Source: Pseudomonadota bacterium (GTDB lineage: Bacteria > Desulfobacterota > Desulfarculia > Desulfarculales > Desulfarculaceae). Taken from it: a stretch of DNA of 64,000 nucleotides. A program made the translations under genes and the position numbers. How positions within the stretch are numbered: position 1 is the first letter of the stretch; every line of letters starts with the position of its first letter. Location of the stretch: NCBI GenBank assembly GCA_018896025.1, contig JAHIND010000026.1, forward strand, positions 62,001 to 126,000, given 5' to 3'. Below are positions 1 through 7,348 of this stretch, piece by piece. The notes beneath the pieces are model-generated. The model saw nothing but the letters and a program-made list of their open reading frames with translations. It made no database searches and was not told where the DNA came from.

Positions 1-534
1 CGCTACAACCGCGACACCCTGGAGATCACCTACAAGGGCTCCAGCATCGCCGACGTTTTGCACATGACCTGCAACCAGGCCTTGGAGTTTTTCGCCAACG
101 TGCCGGTGATCCGCAACAAGCTGGAAACCCTGGTGGACGTGGGCCTGGGCTACATCCGCCTGGGCCAGGCGGCCACCACCCTGAGCGGCGGCGAGGCCCA
201 GCGGGTGAAGCTGAGCCGCGAGTTGGGCAAGCGGGCCACCGGGCGCACCCTCTACATCCTGGACGAGCCCACCACCGGCCTGCACTTCGACGACATCCGC
301 AAGCTCTTGGGCGTGTTGGAGCGGTTGGTGGAGATGGGCAACACCGTGGTGGTCATCGAGCACAACCTGGAGGTCATCAAGACCGCCGACCACATCATCG
401 ACCTGGGGCCAGAGGGCGGCGACAACGGTGGCCTGGTCATCGCCACCGGCACGCCCGAGGAGGTGGCCGCCAACAAGGCCAGCTACACCGGGCAGTACCT
501 AAAGAAGGTCCTCGGCGGCGGCCGCAAAGGCTAG
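1..534 (+). CDS. uvrA: UvrA excinuclease ABC subunit A, C-terminal part (truncated by window edge)
   Basis: The reading frame is open from base 1, so the gene begins upstream of the window. It encodes the C-terminal ABC ATPase lobe of the UvrA damage-recognition subunit of nucleotide excision repair. Visible motifs are the ABC signature [12 protein letters not shown], the Walker B stretch [12 protein letters not shown], and the switch-histidine segment [25 protein letters not shown], quoted here only as IEHNLEVIK and IIDLGPEGG. The end at KVLGGGRKG matches the normal C-terminus of the family. The next gene starts 65 bases downstream on the same strand and is functionally unrelated. Confidence 0.97.
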   Translation, partial: RYNRDTLEITYKGSSIADVLHMTCNQALEFFANVPVIRNKLETLVDVGLGYIRLGQAATTLSGGEAQRVKLSRELGKRATGRTLYILDEPTTGLHFDDIRKLLGVLERLVEMGNTVVVIEHNLEVIKTADHIIDLGPEGGDNGGLVIATGTPEEVAANKASYTGQYLKKVLGGGRKG

Positions 535-599
535 GGCTTGACATGAGGGCGTGTTGCGGGCTTACTGGCATCTGAGCTAACCCCCAACCAGGCCTGAGC

Positions 600-1304
600 A
601 TGCCCCTCTTCAGCATCTTCATACCGGTCTACAACGAGCAGGCCATCCTGGTGGGCAACACCCACCGGCTATGCACCTTTCTGGACGGCCTGGGCCTCAG
701 CTACGAGATAATCATCGGCAGCAACGGCTCCACCGACCGCACCGAGGAGCTGGGCTGGGAGCTGGCCGCCGACGTGCCCCAGGTGAGCTTTTTTCACCTG
801 CCCGCCAAAGGCCCCGGCTACGCCTTTGCCCACGCGCTGCGGCTGTTCAAGGGCCGCTCGCTCATCACCCTGGACATGGACATGGCCGTGGAGCTGGAGT
901 TCGTGCCCCAGGCCCTGAAGTTGCTCGAGCAATATCAGGTGGTGGTGGGCTCCAAGCGCCAGGGCCGCCAGGAGCGCAGCACCACCCGCATCCTGGGCAG
1001 CGGCATGTTCATCAGCGCGGCCCGGGTGCTGCTGGGCCTGCCTTTCGAGGACTACAGCCTGGGAGCCAAGGCCTTCAGCCGCGAGGTGCTCACCCGCTTT
1101 TCCGACGCGGTGGACAACCACACCAGCTACACCACCAACCTGATGTTCTGTGCCCGCCGGGCCCACCTGCCCATGGTGGAGGTGGCCGTGCTCTGCTCCG
1201 ACCGCCGGGCCAGCCGCTTCAACCTGGGCCACGAGGCGGCCTACCGCCTGGCCTGGGTCATGAAGCTGTTCGTGCTGGGACGGTTGCTGAAGCGGTTTCC
1301 GTAA
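600..1304 (+). CDS. Family 2 glycosyltransferase
   Basis: A 234-residue GT-A fold glycosyltransferase of family 2, which transfers a sugar from a nucleotide-sugar or polyprenyl-phosphate donor. The N-terminus FSIFIPVYNEQ and the following GSNGSTDRTEE are the usual nucleotide-binding start, and DMDM near residue 100 is the probable metal-binding DxD-like motif. There is no C-terminal membrane domain, so it resembles DPM1-type short enzymes. The acceptor cannot be told from the sequence. The last 88 bases are duplicated downstream of mazEF at 2047-2134. Alternatives within GT2 are possible; the family call is firm. Confidence 0.9.
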   Translation: MPLFSIFIPVYNEQAILVGNTHRLCTFLDGLGLSYEIIIGSNGSTDRTEELGWELAADVPQVSFFHLPAKGPGYAFAHALRLFKGRSLITLDMDMAVELEFVPQALKLLEQYQVVVGSKRQGRQERSTTRILGSGMFISAARVLLGLPFEDYSLGAKAFSREVLTRFSDAVDNHTSYTTNLMFCARRAHLPMVEVAVLCSDRRASRFNLGHEAAYRLAWVMKLFVLGRLLKRFP

Positions 1305-1345
1305 CGATTTCCAGGAAAATTAACTCTTGCGCCGCCTCCTGATGT

Positions 1346-1364
1346 GTATATACTTTGTATATAC
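1346..1364 (+). promoter_or_regulatory. Tandem palindromes upstream of mazE, probable autoregulatory operator
   Basis: Two copies of the self-complementary octamer GTATATAC (1346-1353 and 1357-1364) are separated by TTT and end 21 bases before the mazE start. MazE-type antitoxins bind palindromes in their own promoter, so this is the natural operator candidate. The AT-rich palindromes probably also overlap the promoter. Binding is inferred from position and symmetry only. Confidence 0.55.
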
Positions 1365-1385
1365 GATTCGCGAGAGGAGAGAACC

Positions 1386-1628
1386 ATGGCGCCTATCGTG
1401 GCCAAATGGGGAAACAGCCTGGCGGTGAGGTTGCCCAGCCAAATTGCCAAACGCAGCGGCATCTCCGCCGGCGACGAGGTGGAGATAAGCACAAGCAAGC
1501 ACGGCTCCTTTACCGTGACCTTGGCCCGGCCCAAGTACAGCCTGCGCTCCTTGGTGGACCAGATCACCCCGAAAAACACCCACGGCGAAACCGACTGGGG
1601 CGGCCCCAAGGGCGGTGAAGTCTGGTGA
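1386..1628 (+). CDS. mazE: MazE-like antitoxin (AbrB/SpoVT fold)
   Basis: An 80-residue antitoxin. The N-terminus APIVAKWGNSLAVRLPSQIA is the swapped-hairpin AbrB/MazE DNA-binding domain, with the usual KWGNSLAVRLP core, and the C-terminal tail should wrap around MazF. The start at 1386 is chosen because GAGAGGAGAGAACC just upstream gives a strong ribosome binding site; an upstream in-frame ATG at 1344 lies inside the operator palindromes. The gene overlaps mazF by four bases (GTGA), typical of translationally coupled toxin-antitoxin pairs. Confidence 0.9.
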   Translation: MAPIVAKWGNSLAVRLPSQIAKRSGISAGDEVEISTSKHGSFTVTLARPKYSLRSLVDQITPKNTHGETDWGGPKGGEVW

Positions 1629-1966
1629 GTCCGCGCTACACCCCCGACACCGGCGACCTGGTTTGGCTGGAGTTTGACCCGCAGGCCGGGCACGAGCAGG
1701 CCGGTAAAAGGCCGGGGCTGGTCTTGTCTCCAGCCGCCTACAACAAGCCCTCCGGCCTTATGATCGCCTGTCCCATCACCAGCCAGGTGAAGGGCTACCC
1801 CTTTGAGGTGCCCCTGCCGCCGGGGCTCAAGATCCAGGGTGTAATCCTGGCGGATCAAGTCAAGAGCCTGGATTGGAAGGCCCGCAAGGCCTCCAAGTCA
1901 GGCGTTGCCCCCAAAGCGGTAATGGACGATGTTTTGGCCAAGCTGGCGGCCTTGCTGTCTTTGTAG
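1625..1966 (+). CDS. mazF: MazF-like mRNA endoribonuclease toxin
   Basis: A 113-residue MazF/PemK family toxin, which cleaves single-stranded mRNA at short motifs and is neutralised by MazE. Family hallmarks are GDLVWLEFDPQAGHEQAGKRP near the N-terminus (here quoted in part: GHEQAGKRPGLVLS), CPITSQVKGYPFEV and GVILADQVKSLDW. The length is normal and no frame break is seen, so the toxin is probably active. Translation begins at GTG 1625 inside the mazE stop region. The pair sits between two copies of a glycosyltransferase 3' end, which suggests acquisition as a small island. Confidence 0.93.
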   Translation: MSPRYTPDTGDLVWLEFDPQAGHEQAGKRPGLVLSPAAYNKPSGLMIACPITSQVKGYPFEVPLPPGLKIQGVILADQVKSLDWKARKASKSGVAPKAVMDDVLAKLAALLSL

Positions 1967-2007
1967 ACCCCACCCATAACAATCAGATATTCCGCACAAT
2001 TTTTTAT

Positions 2008-2044
2008 TGTCGTCGCGAGGAGCGCAGCGACGAAGCGATCTCGG
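2008..2044 (+). repeat. REP-like imperfect palindrome, copy 1
   Basis: The sequence GTCGTCGCGAGGAGCGCAGC followed by GACGAAGCGATCTCGG belongs to a short dispersed palindromic family with core GCGAGGAGC-N-GCGACGAAGC. Related copies lie at 20376-20419 and 61632-61667 in this window. It lies just 3' of mazF and abuts the duplicated glycosyltransferase end. Confidence 0.7.
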
Positions 2045-2046
2045 CC

Positions 2047-2134
2047 CTTCAACCTGGGCCACGAGGCGGCCTACCGCCTGGCCTGGGTCGTGAAGCTGTT
2101 CGTGCTGGGGCGGTTGCTGCGAAGGTTTCCGTAA
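2047..2134 (+). pseudogene. Duplicate of the glycosyltransferase 3' end (direct repeat of 1217-1304)
   Basis: These 88 bases match 1217-1304 with six mismatches at a constant offset of 830 bases, and both copies end exactly at the TAA stop. In the same frame the remnant encodes FNLGHEAAYRLAWVVKLFVLG and then RLLRRFP. The differences are coding-conservative (M to V, K to R, silent), which suggests a diverged paralogue rather than a fresh copy. It is either the tail of a second, mostly deleted glycosyltransferase gene or one side of an insertion that re-created the gene end around mazEF. Confidence 0.85.
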
Positions 2135-2251
2135 TTTTTCAGAGGGTTGACAATTACCTGCCGTTAGTGGCAATTTGTCAAAGATTCTCTTCGAAGAATA
2201 ATCAGCGAAAAATCAACTAGGGTCATGACTGCCCGGCCTGCCCCGCCAAGG

Positions 2252-2279
2252 TTGGTTGTGACTTATCTAACGGTATAAT
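2252..2279 (+). promoter_or_regulatory. Candidate sigma70 promoter for the 2360-3385 gene pair
   Basis: A perfect -10 hexamer TATAAT at 2274-2279 is preceded at 16 bases by a weak -35 TTGGTT at 2252-2257. It lies about 80 bases before the first gene of the AT-rich pair. The rest of the 2135-2359 gap shows an imperfect inverted repeat with arms TTGACAATT and AATTTGTCAA (about 2148-2181) and no gene. Confidence 0.4.
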
Positions 2280-2359
2280 TGATAGCGGTCCATGTGGCTG
2301 AAATTTTGTGAGGAGGTTCACTTGGCTGGAGTTGACCTTGCATTCGAAAGTGCTATATT

Positions 2360-2830
2360 ATGATTTATACTATGAATACGGTCGAATCTGATGACGAACG
2401 CATAAAAGCGGAGCGCAAGGACGAAGCCCCACACAAGCGACCAGCTGGGCCAGCCCCCAACGGGTGGAGCGTTTTACTGGAGGTAATTCAGCTTGCAAGC
2501 CACCTGCTGCGAACAGGCAACATAATTGGTTTGATGATTGGGTTACTCGCATTTTGCATTGCGATTTTCGCGTGGAAGGCTAGTCCGTCAACGGCAGATA
2601 CAGTTATTATTTCAAGTATAGGATTTTTATACAGCGAGAAATTTTACCTCATCCCGTTATTGAGTGTTTTGGCATTGGCCGTTGTGATGTGTATGTATAG
2701 AGATAAGGTGCAAAAAGGTGAGATTAAAAGGCTGGCACGGATTCGGAAAGAGCTGATCCATGGTCTTGAGAGTGGAGAGTTCAAGCCCTTTCCAGAGCAT
2801 GTTTCTAGTAACTATGATTTGGGAGACTGA
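2360..2830 (+). CDS. Hypothetical membrane protein (AT-rich accessory gene)
   Basis: A 156-residue protein that I do not recognise. It has a charged, proline-rich N-terminal cytoplasmic stretch of about 35 residues, a hydrophobic segment around IIGLMIGLLAFCIAIFAW and a second around YLIPLLSVLALAVVMCMY, then a basic and acidic soluble tail. The topology is probably two membrane passes. No clear Shine-Dalgarno is seen before ATG 2360, and ATG 2372 is an alternative start. Base composition is much more AT-rich than the neighbours, which suggests horizontal acquisition. It is followed after three bases by another membrane-anchored gene, so the two probably act together. Confidence 0.65.
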   Translation: MIYTMNTVESDDERIKAERKDEAPHKRPAGPAPNGWSVLLEVIQLASHLLRTGNIIGLMIGLLAFCIAIFAWKASPSTADTVIISSIGFLYSEKFYLIPLLSVLALAVVMCMYRDKVQKGEIKRLARIRKELIHGLESGEFKPFPEHVSSNYDLGD

Positions 2831-2833
2831 ACA

Positions 2834-3385
2834 GTGACCATGCAAGTAACGCTATATATCAACTTGCTGTGTGTTCTGCTTGCCTGCTGGCTATTTGTTT
2901 GGCTCAATAACAGGGTTTTGCAGCCTGCCCGTCTTGCCCGCTTCCGTTACCGTCTTTTTAGCCTGCGTGACAGGTTGGCATTGCAAGCACTTAGGGGAAA
3001 TGCTAGTTCAAATTCTGAAGAATATCAATTTGTTATCCAGGTAATAAATGCAACCATAAAAAATGCAGAAAATTGCGACCCCTTTGAAGTTGCTAAATTT
3101 TATTTGGGTATGGGTAGAAATGAAAATGTAAGAAAACGGCTAGATGAAATTCTTAGATTGCGGGAGAAATGTATGGGGCATGAAGTATATAAAGAGGTGT
3201 TAACAAATTATTTTGAGATATCTGATGACCTTTTTTTATTTAATCTTTTCCCACGCTTTCTTTTTGGTTTTTTTCGGCGCGTCGGACGGCTATCCTCAAT
3301 TACCAGGCAGAGATTGTCTTCCCTCTATCAGGCAAATAGTTTTATTAAGAGCCAGTTGTCCTTAGCTAAATCGGAGCGTGTATGA
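2834..3385 (+). CDS. Hypothetical membrane-anchored protein, partner of the preceding gene
   Basis: A 183-residue protein of unknown function. The N-terminal hydrophobic segment INLLCVLLACWLFVWL anchors it, followed by a largely helical, charged cytoplasmic region and an aromatic stretch FLFNLFPRFLFGFF near residue 140 that could be an amphipathic or re-entrant helix. GTG 2834 is preferred because GGGAG lies about nine bases upstream; ATG 2840 is possible. The three-base gap and shared AT-rich composition mark a two-gene cassette. The 213 bases downstream, up to rex, hold no gene that I can support. Confidence 0.65.
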   Translation: MTMQVTLYINLLCVLLACWLFVWLNNRVLQPARLARFRYRLFSLRDRLALQALRGNASSNSEEYQFVIQVINATIKNAENCDPFEVAKFYLGMGRNENVRKRLDEILRLREKCMGHEVYKEVLTNYFEISDDLFLFNLFPRFLFGFFRRVGRLSSITRQRLSSLYQANSFIKSQLSLAKSERV

Positions 3386-3598
3386 GATAACCAAGTTCGT
3401 ACGCCGCTCACAGTTTACCGTAGCAATCACTCCTGCCGATTCTCCTCCCCATCCACCTCAGCCCAGGCCATATCAAATATCTCGTCTAGTGGTCGTGCGG
3501 GATCTCCCCCTCGCACACACCACCACACCAACGCCTCACACGGCGCTGACAGGCTCCCAAATCTAATTTAAGGTGTTACCTAGGCTAGGCCCGCCGAC

Positions 3599-4228
3599 TT
3601 ACCCCGTGGTCAGGTAGTAGGCCAGGTTGTCCAGCTTCACCGAGAAGTCCACGTTCTCCACCTTGACCCCGTCCGGTGCCTGGATCTGGGTGGGCGCGAA
3701 GTTGAGTATCGCCTTGACCCCGGCGTCCACCAGGCGGTTGGCGATGTCCTGGGCGAAATCGGCCGGGGTGCAGATGACCCCCATCTCCACCTGCTTGTCG
3801 CGGCAGATGTTGTGCATCTCGTTGGGCGGGTTTATCACCAGGCCGGTGACCAGCTTGCGGCCTATCTTCATGGGGTCGGCGTCAAAGGCGGCCACAAAGC
3901 GGTAGCCTTGGCGGGTGAAGTTCTCGTGGGCCACCAGGGCGCAACCAAGGTTGCCCACCCCCACGATGGCCAGCTTCCATTCCCGGTGCAGGCCCAGGAT
4001 TTTTTTGACGTCGAACAGAAGCTCCTTGACGTAGTATCCCACTCCCCGCACGCCGAACTGGCCGAAATAGGCAAGGTCCTTGCGTATTTGAGCGGGGTTC
4101 ACTCCGCACAGCTCGGCCAGCCTCTTGCTGGATACAACGGTCACCTGCTCCTTGATCAGGGTCTCCAGGGCGCGGGTGTACAGCGACAGGCGCGTGATGG
4201 TGGCGGCGGGGATCTTCAGGAACTTCAT
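3599..4228 (-). CDS. rex: Redox-sensing transcriptional repressor Rex
   Basis: A 209-residue Rex repressor, which releases DNA when NADH rises. The N-terminal winged helix contains RLSLYTRALETL and CGVNPAQIRKDLAYFGQFG, the usual recognition-helix region. The Rossmann domain begins with LAIVGVGNLGCAL, and FDADP follows, as in NADH-binding Rex proteins. Length is normal. It lies downstream of the F0 ATP synthase genes on the same strand but after a terminator, so it probably has its own promoter. ATP synthase operons are known Rex targets in Desulfovibrio, which fits this neighbourhood. I could not find a convincing full Rex operator here. Confidence 0.96.
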   Translation of the reverse strand: MKFLKIPAATITRLSLYTRALETLIKEQVTVVSSKRLAELCGVNPAQIRKDLAYFGQFGVRGVGYYVKELLFDVKKILGLHREWKLAIVGVGNLGCALVAHENFTRQGYRFVAAFDADPMKIGRKLVTGLVINPPNEMHNICRDKQVEMGVICTPADFAQDIANRLVDAGVKAILNFAPTQIQAPDGVKVENVDFSVKLDNLAYYLTTG

Positions 4229-4272
4229 GGCAAGGCCAATCTTATTGTGATTAGAGGCACATGCGTGCTTCT

Positions 4273-4306
4273 AAAAAAGGCCGGGCCCCTGGCGGGACCC
4301 GGCCCC
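4273..4306 (-). terminator. Intrinsic terminator after atpE
   Basis: Read on the minus strand this is GGCCGGGTCCC-GCCA-GGGGCCCGGCC followed by six T residues. It is a strong rho-independent terminator that closes the F0 operon before rex. Confidence 0.9.
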
Positions 4307-4317
4307 GAAGACGTTGT

Positions 4318-4689
4318 CTAGCCGGGCATACCCAGGAACTTGGCCACGGGGGCGGCCATGGGGTAGGCGTAGAGCAGGATGAGGCTGATAACCAGCGCAT
4401 AAATACAAAGGGACTCGACCATGGCCAAGCCGATGAGCATGGTCACGGTGATTTTGCCGCTGGCCTCGGGGTTGCGGGCGGTGCCCTCAACCGCGCCCTT
4501 GATGGCGATGCCCTGGCCGATGCCGGTTCCGAAAGCCGCGATGCCGATGCCGAAGCCGGCGGCGGTCACGGTGGCGGCGAACAGCTTGGCGGCCTCAGCC
4601 ATGGCGCCGGCGTCGGCGGCCATCGCCACGGCGGCCAGGCCCAAGGTAAACAGGCCGGTAAGCCCCGCGATCAAAGAAAACTTCTTCAT
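4318..4689 (-). CDS. atpE: F0F1 ATP synthase subunit c
   Basis: A 123-residue rotor-ring proteolipid with an N-terminal signal-like extension ([20 protein letters not shown], then VAMAAD) ahead of the two-helix hairpin. Helix 1 has the glycine-rich [16 protein letters not shown], the polar loop is ARNPEASGK, and helix 2 has [14 protein letters not shown] with the ion-binding glutamate. The Gln in GIGQG together with E-S and a Tyr five residues after the Glu resembles the ligand pattern of Na+-binding rings, although the usual Thr after E-S is Leu here. Last gene of the F0 operon. Confidence 0.96.
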   Translation of the reverse strand: MKKFSLIAGLTGLFTLGLAAVAMAADAGAMAEAAKLFAATVTAAGFGIGIAAFGTGIGQGIAIKGAVEGTARNPEASGKITVTMLIGLAMVESLCIYALVISLILLYAYPMAAPVAKFLGMPG

Positions 4690-4770
4690 AACTAGCTCCT
4701 CAAACTAACGGTTAATGCCTTCTTCCTTATATGGGTGCCTTCTTCCCAATAGGGAAAACTTCTTTCGTTC

Positions 4771-5460
4771 TTAGTGGGCCTCTTCCAGCGAACCGGCGAT
4801 GTAGAGCATGGTCAGCAGGCTGAAGATGAACGCCTGCACGAAGCTGGTGAAGATGGCCAGGAACATCATGGGCAGGGGCGCGAAGAACATACCCGCCAAC
4901 ACGAACAGGATGGCCAGAACCAGGTCCTCGCCCAGCACGTTGCCGAAAAGACGGAAGGTGAGGGAAAGGATGCGGCTGAAGTGGCCGATCAGCTCGATGG
5001 GCAGCATCAGGGGGGCCAGCCACCAGATGGGGCCCATGAAGTGCTTGATGTAGCTGAAACCGTGGGATTTGATGCCCACGAAGTTGTAGAAGATGAACAC
5101 CACCAGGGCCATGGACAGCGGGGTGTTGATGTTGCTGGTGGGCGAAAGCATGCCCGGCACCAAGCCGATCCAGTTCATGCACAGGATGTAGATGAACAGG
5201 GTGGCGATGAGCGGGTAGAAGGGGCGGCCGTGCTCGCCCATGACGTCGATGGCGAAGTCCTCGAAACCACCGACCAGCACCTCGAAGAAGTTCTGCCCGC
5301 CGGAGGGGATCATCTTCACCGAACCCACCGCCAGCTTGGCCGCCACCAGCAGGAACAGGATGATCAGCCAGGAGTAGACCACATGGGGGTAATGATGGAC
5401 AAAGCCGCCCAGACCCACAGAGTCAAACAACAGCCCCAGCAGCAAAAGCGGATGTTCCAT
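4771..5460 (-). CDS. atpB: F0F1 ATP synthase subunit a
   Basis: A 229-residue integral membrane stator subunit that forms the ion half-channels against the c-ring. Hydrophobic helices run through most of the protein. The essential arginine lies in the segment SLTFRLFGNVLGEDLV, with the helix QAFIFSLLTMLYIAGSLEEAH closing the protein. Length is typical. It follows the subunit I gene by two bases and precedes atpE by 81 bases, in the classical order. The F1 genes are not in this window, so F0 and F1 are encoded in separate operons. Confidence 0.97.
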   Translation of the reverse strand: MEHPLLLLGLLFDSVGLGGFVHHYPHVVYSWLIILFLLVAAKLAVGSVKMIPSGGQNFFEVLVGGFEDFAIDVMGEHGRPFYPLIATLFIYILCMNWIGLVPGMLSPTSNINTPLSMALVVFIFYNFVGIKSHGFSYIKHFMGPIWWLAPLMLPIELIGHFSRILSLTFRLFGNVLGEDLVLAILFVLAGMFFAPLPMMFLAIFTSFVQAFIFSLLTMLYIAGSLEEAH

Positions 5461-5462
5461 GC

Positions 5463-5873
5463 TTAGAACGCCTCCTTACGAAGCTTGAGAGCCTGGCGCG
5501 CACCCCAGGCGATGATAGTCACCACCACGACCGAAAGGCCCACCAACAGGCCCAGCGGCTCCACCAACCCCTGGCGCACCAGGAAAAACAGCACCACGGC
5601 GGTGGCGATGAACCGCAGGTAATACTTTGCCAAAACCTTGCTCAGCACACTACCTTTTTCGCGCGGCAAAAGGGCGCGGCAGATGGTGCGCTGCAACAGG
5701 CGGTAGTTGAGCAGGGCGATGAGCCCTCCCACCACCACGCTAAGCCCCGAGCGCCAATCGGCTACGATGAAGGCCCCGGCGCTGAGCACGCCGAAAGTGA
5801 CCAGGTTGGCCCACCACAGCCCCTTTATCAGGGCCGCTTCCGGGGTCTGCATGGTCAAAGGTTTGTGAGCCAT
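5463..5873 (-). CDS. atpI: ATP synthase subunit I-type assembly protein
   Basis: A 136-residue membrane protein with four predicted hydrophobic segments (WANLVTFGVLSAGAFIV, LSVVVGGLIALLNYRLL, FIATAVVLFFLV, LLVGLSVVVVTIIAW). Family members sit at the head of F0 operons and assist c-ring assembly. The start at ATG 5873 is preferred: it shares its A with the TGA stop of the upstream gene, and AAGGATTG lies just before it. A TTG three bases earlier is the alternative. Assignment to the subunit I family rests on topology and on position before atpB. Confidence 0.82.
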   Translation of the reverse strand: MAHKPLTMQTPEAALIKGLWWANLVTFGVLSAGAFIVADWRSGLSVVVGGLIALLNYRLLQRTICRALLPREKGSVLSKVLAKYYLRFIATAVVLFFLVRQGLVEPLGLLVGLSVVVVTIIAWGARQALKLRKEAF

Positions 5874-6145
5874 CAATCCTTCTTCTTCTTATGCTCGGCT
5901 TGGTCTATGCGCTCCTGGGAGCGCTCGGTCCGTTTATACAAGACGTACACGTTGCGGAAACCAGCCACGATGCCCACCACCAGGCCTATGAAAAAGCCCC
6001 AGGGATGGGTGCCAAAGTACTTGTCGACCAGCCAACCCGCCCCCAAGCCCATGATCGTTGCCAAAACCATGGATATACCCATGGAGCTGGCACGAGCCAG
6101 GATAATCAGGTATTCGCGGGTCGTTTCGCTGATAAACCGGCCCAA
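5873..6145 (-). CDS. atpZ: AtpZ-like F0 accessory protein
   Basis: A 90-residue protein with two membrane helices (GISMVLATIMGLGAGWLVD and WGFFIGLVVGIVAGFRNVY) separated by a short KYFGTHP turn, and a charged tail rich in lysine. This is the pattern of AtpZ/ATPase_gene1 proteins, which are proposed to work with AtpI in c-ring assembly or as a Mg2+/Ca2+ channel. It is the first gene of the leftward F0 operon, and its stop overlaps the next start by one base. Confidence 0.85.
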   Translation of the reverse strand: MGRFISETTREYLIILARASSMGISMVLATIMGLGAGWLVDKYFGTHPWGFFIGLVVGIVAGFRNVYVLYKRTERSQERIDQAEHKKKKD

Positions 6146-6269
6146 CCGGTCTCCCGCTCCACGCGCCCCCAGAGGGCTTGGTTTAAATTTATGCCGCCCT
6201 GGTGGAGAGTTACGCCTGTCAACTCCGGGCAGGGAAGCCCCTTTCCCGCAGCCTTTGGCGGTCAGAACT

Positions 6270-6298
6270 TGCTAACATGCATTCTCGGGGCAAGTCAA
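6270..6298 (-). promoter_or_regulatory. Candidate sigma70 promoter of the F0 operon
   Basis: On the minus strand TTGACT (6298-6293) is followed after 17 bases by TTAGCA (6275-6270). Transcription would start near 6263 and leave a leader of about 120 bases before atpZ. The -10 is imperfect, so confidence is moderate. The rest of the 6146-6439 gap shows no gene. Confidence 0.4.
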
Positions 6299-6439
6299 CT
6301 CTTTTTTGTGCCGTAATGCGCAATCTCCCCCGGCCGGGTCGGTGAATCCGGGGGGGGTGCTTTTTGGGGCTGAAAACACTACTAAAAATGTTATAATTAA
6401 AAAATGCCACCAAGACGATTACGCGAAGGAGAAGACCTC

Positions 6440-7210
6440 ATGCCACGCGTCCCTACCCTGCTCCGCTGGGTGACGCCGCTTTTGTTGGCCCTGCTGTTGC
6501 TGGCGCCCGTGAGCGCCGCCGCCTCGTCCTTCACCTTTGGGGGAGACAACTACTTCAAGTTGCAGAGCAAGGGCAAGGTGGACCCCTACCTGGCCCCGGT
6601 CACCGGCACCTCGGCGGGCAGCGGCGACCTGCTCATGAACTACTACGTGGGGCTGTTCAACTTCAATCTTTTCGATGCCATCGGCACCAGCAATCCCCTG
6701 GTGGGCCAGACCTTCGACAACCTGAACTACAGCATCTCCGATCAAAAAGGGGTGCTCAACCCCAACTTCTACGTCACCTCGGACTATTTCCGCAAGCAGG
6801 GGCCGGACAAGAACCACCTGCCCGATTCCTGGGACATGGCGGGCAGCCTGGTGATCACCTCGGTGAGCTTTGACAACGACTACCAGATCACCCTCAACGG
6901 CTACCTGAACAACCTGGCCTTCAACGACTCCACCGGCTCGGCCATCCTGCAAGACCTCAAGGGCAGCGACACGGTGGGCTTTTTGCTCACGGTCAGCGCC
7001 AGCGACAAGACCTCGGGCAAGTTCATCCCGGTCTTGAGCTCCAGGAACGACTCCACCTGGGCTGCCATGTCCGGCACCATCAGCGGCGGCGGCACCCCCG
7101 TGGCCGGAGCCCCCGAACCGGCCACCTTGCTCTTGGTGGCCGGGCCTTTGGCCGGGCTGGCCGCCTGGCGCAAGCGCCGCCGCCGCCGCAAGAAGGCCGT
7201 GCGGGCCTGA
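6440..7210 (+). CDS. PEP-CTERM sorting-signal exported protein
   Basis: A 256-residue secreted protein. The signal peptide has a hydrophobic core LLLALLLLAPVSAAA. The body is polar, rich in Asn, Ser, Gly and Asp, with predicted beta structure and no enzyme motif. The C-terminus APEPATLLLVAGPLAGLAAW followed by a run of Arg and Lys is a PEP-CTERM signal, recognised by an exosortase linked to exopolysaccharide loci. ATG 6440 is preferred over ATG 6404 because GAAGGAGAAG sits at the right distance. No exosortase gene is in this window. Confidence 0.9.
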   Translation: MPRVPTLLRWVTPLLLALLLLAPVSAAASSFTFGGDNYFKLQSKGKVDPYLAPVTGTSAGSGDLLMNYYVGLFNFNLFDAIGTSNPLVGQTFDNLNYSISDQKGVLNPNFYVTSDYFRKQGPDKNHLPDSWDMAGSLVITSVSFDNDYQITLNGYLNNLAFNDSTGSAILQDLKGSDTVGFLLTVSASDKTSGKFIPVLSSRNDSTWAAMSGTISGGGTPVAGAPEPATLLLVAGPLAGLAAWRKRRRRRKKAVRA

Positions 7211-7232
7211 GCCGCCCCCAGCGTCATCCCAG

Positions 7233-7254
7233 CCCCGCCTCGGCGGGGTTTTTT
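7233..7254 (+). terminator. Intrinsic terminator after the PEP-CTERM gene
   Basis: CCCCGCC-TC-GGCGGGG followed by six T residues, 22 bases after the stop codon. Confidence 0.88.
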
Positions 7255-7348
7255 CATGCCCCTTGCGGCGCGCGGCCCGGCCATAGACAATGGGAGCGGT
7301 GAACCATGGGGCCGTCCGGGACGCCGGACGGGAATGGCCGAGGCGAAT

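Noticed and set aside
3378..3566. 62-codon open frame after the AT-rich pair
   Set aside because: Pro/Thr/His-rich, no ribosome binding site, no recognisable feature.
4240..4262. Rex autoregulatory operator upstream of rex (TTGTGATTAGAGGCACAT)
   Set aside because: Only GTG and CAC are symmetric; the match is too weak to call.
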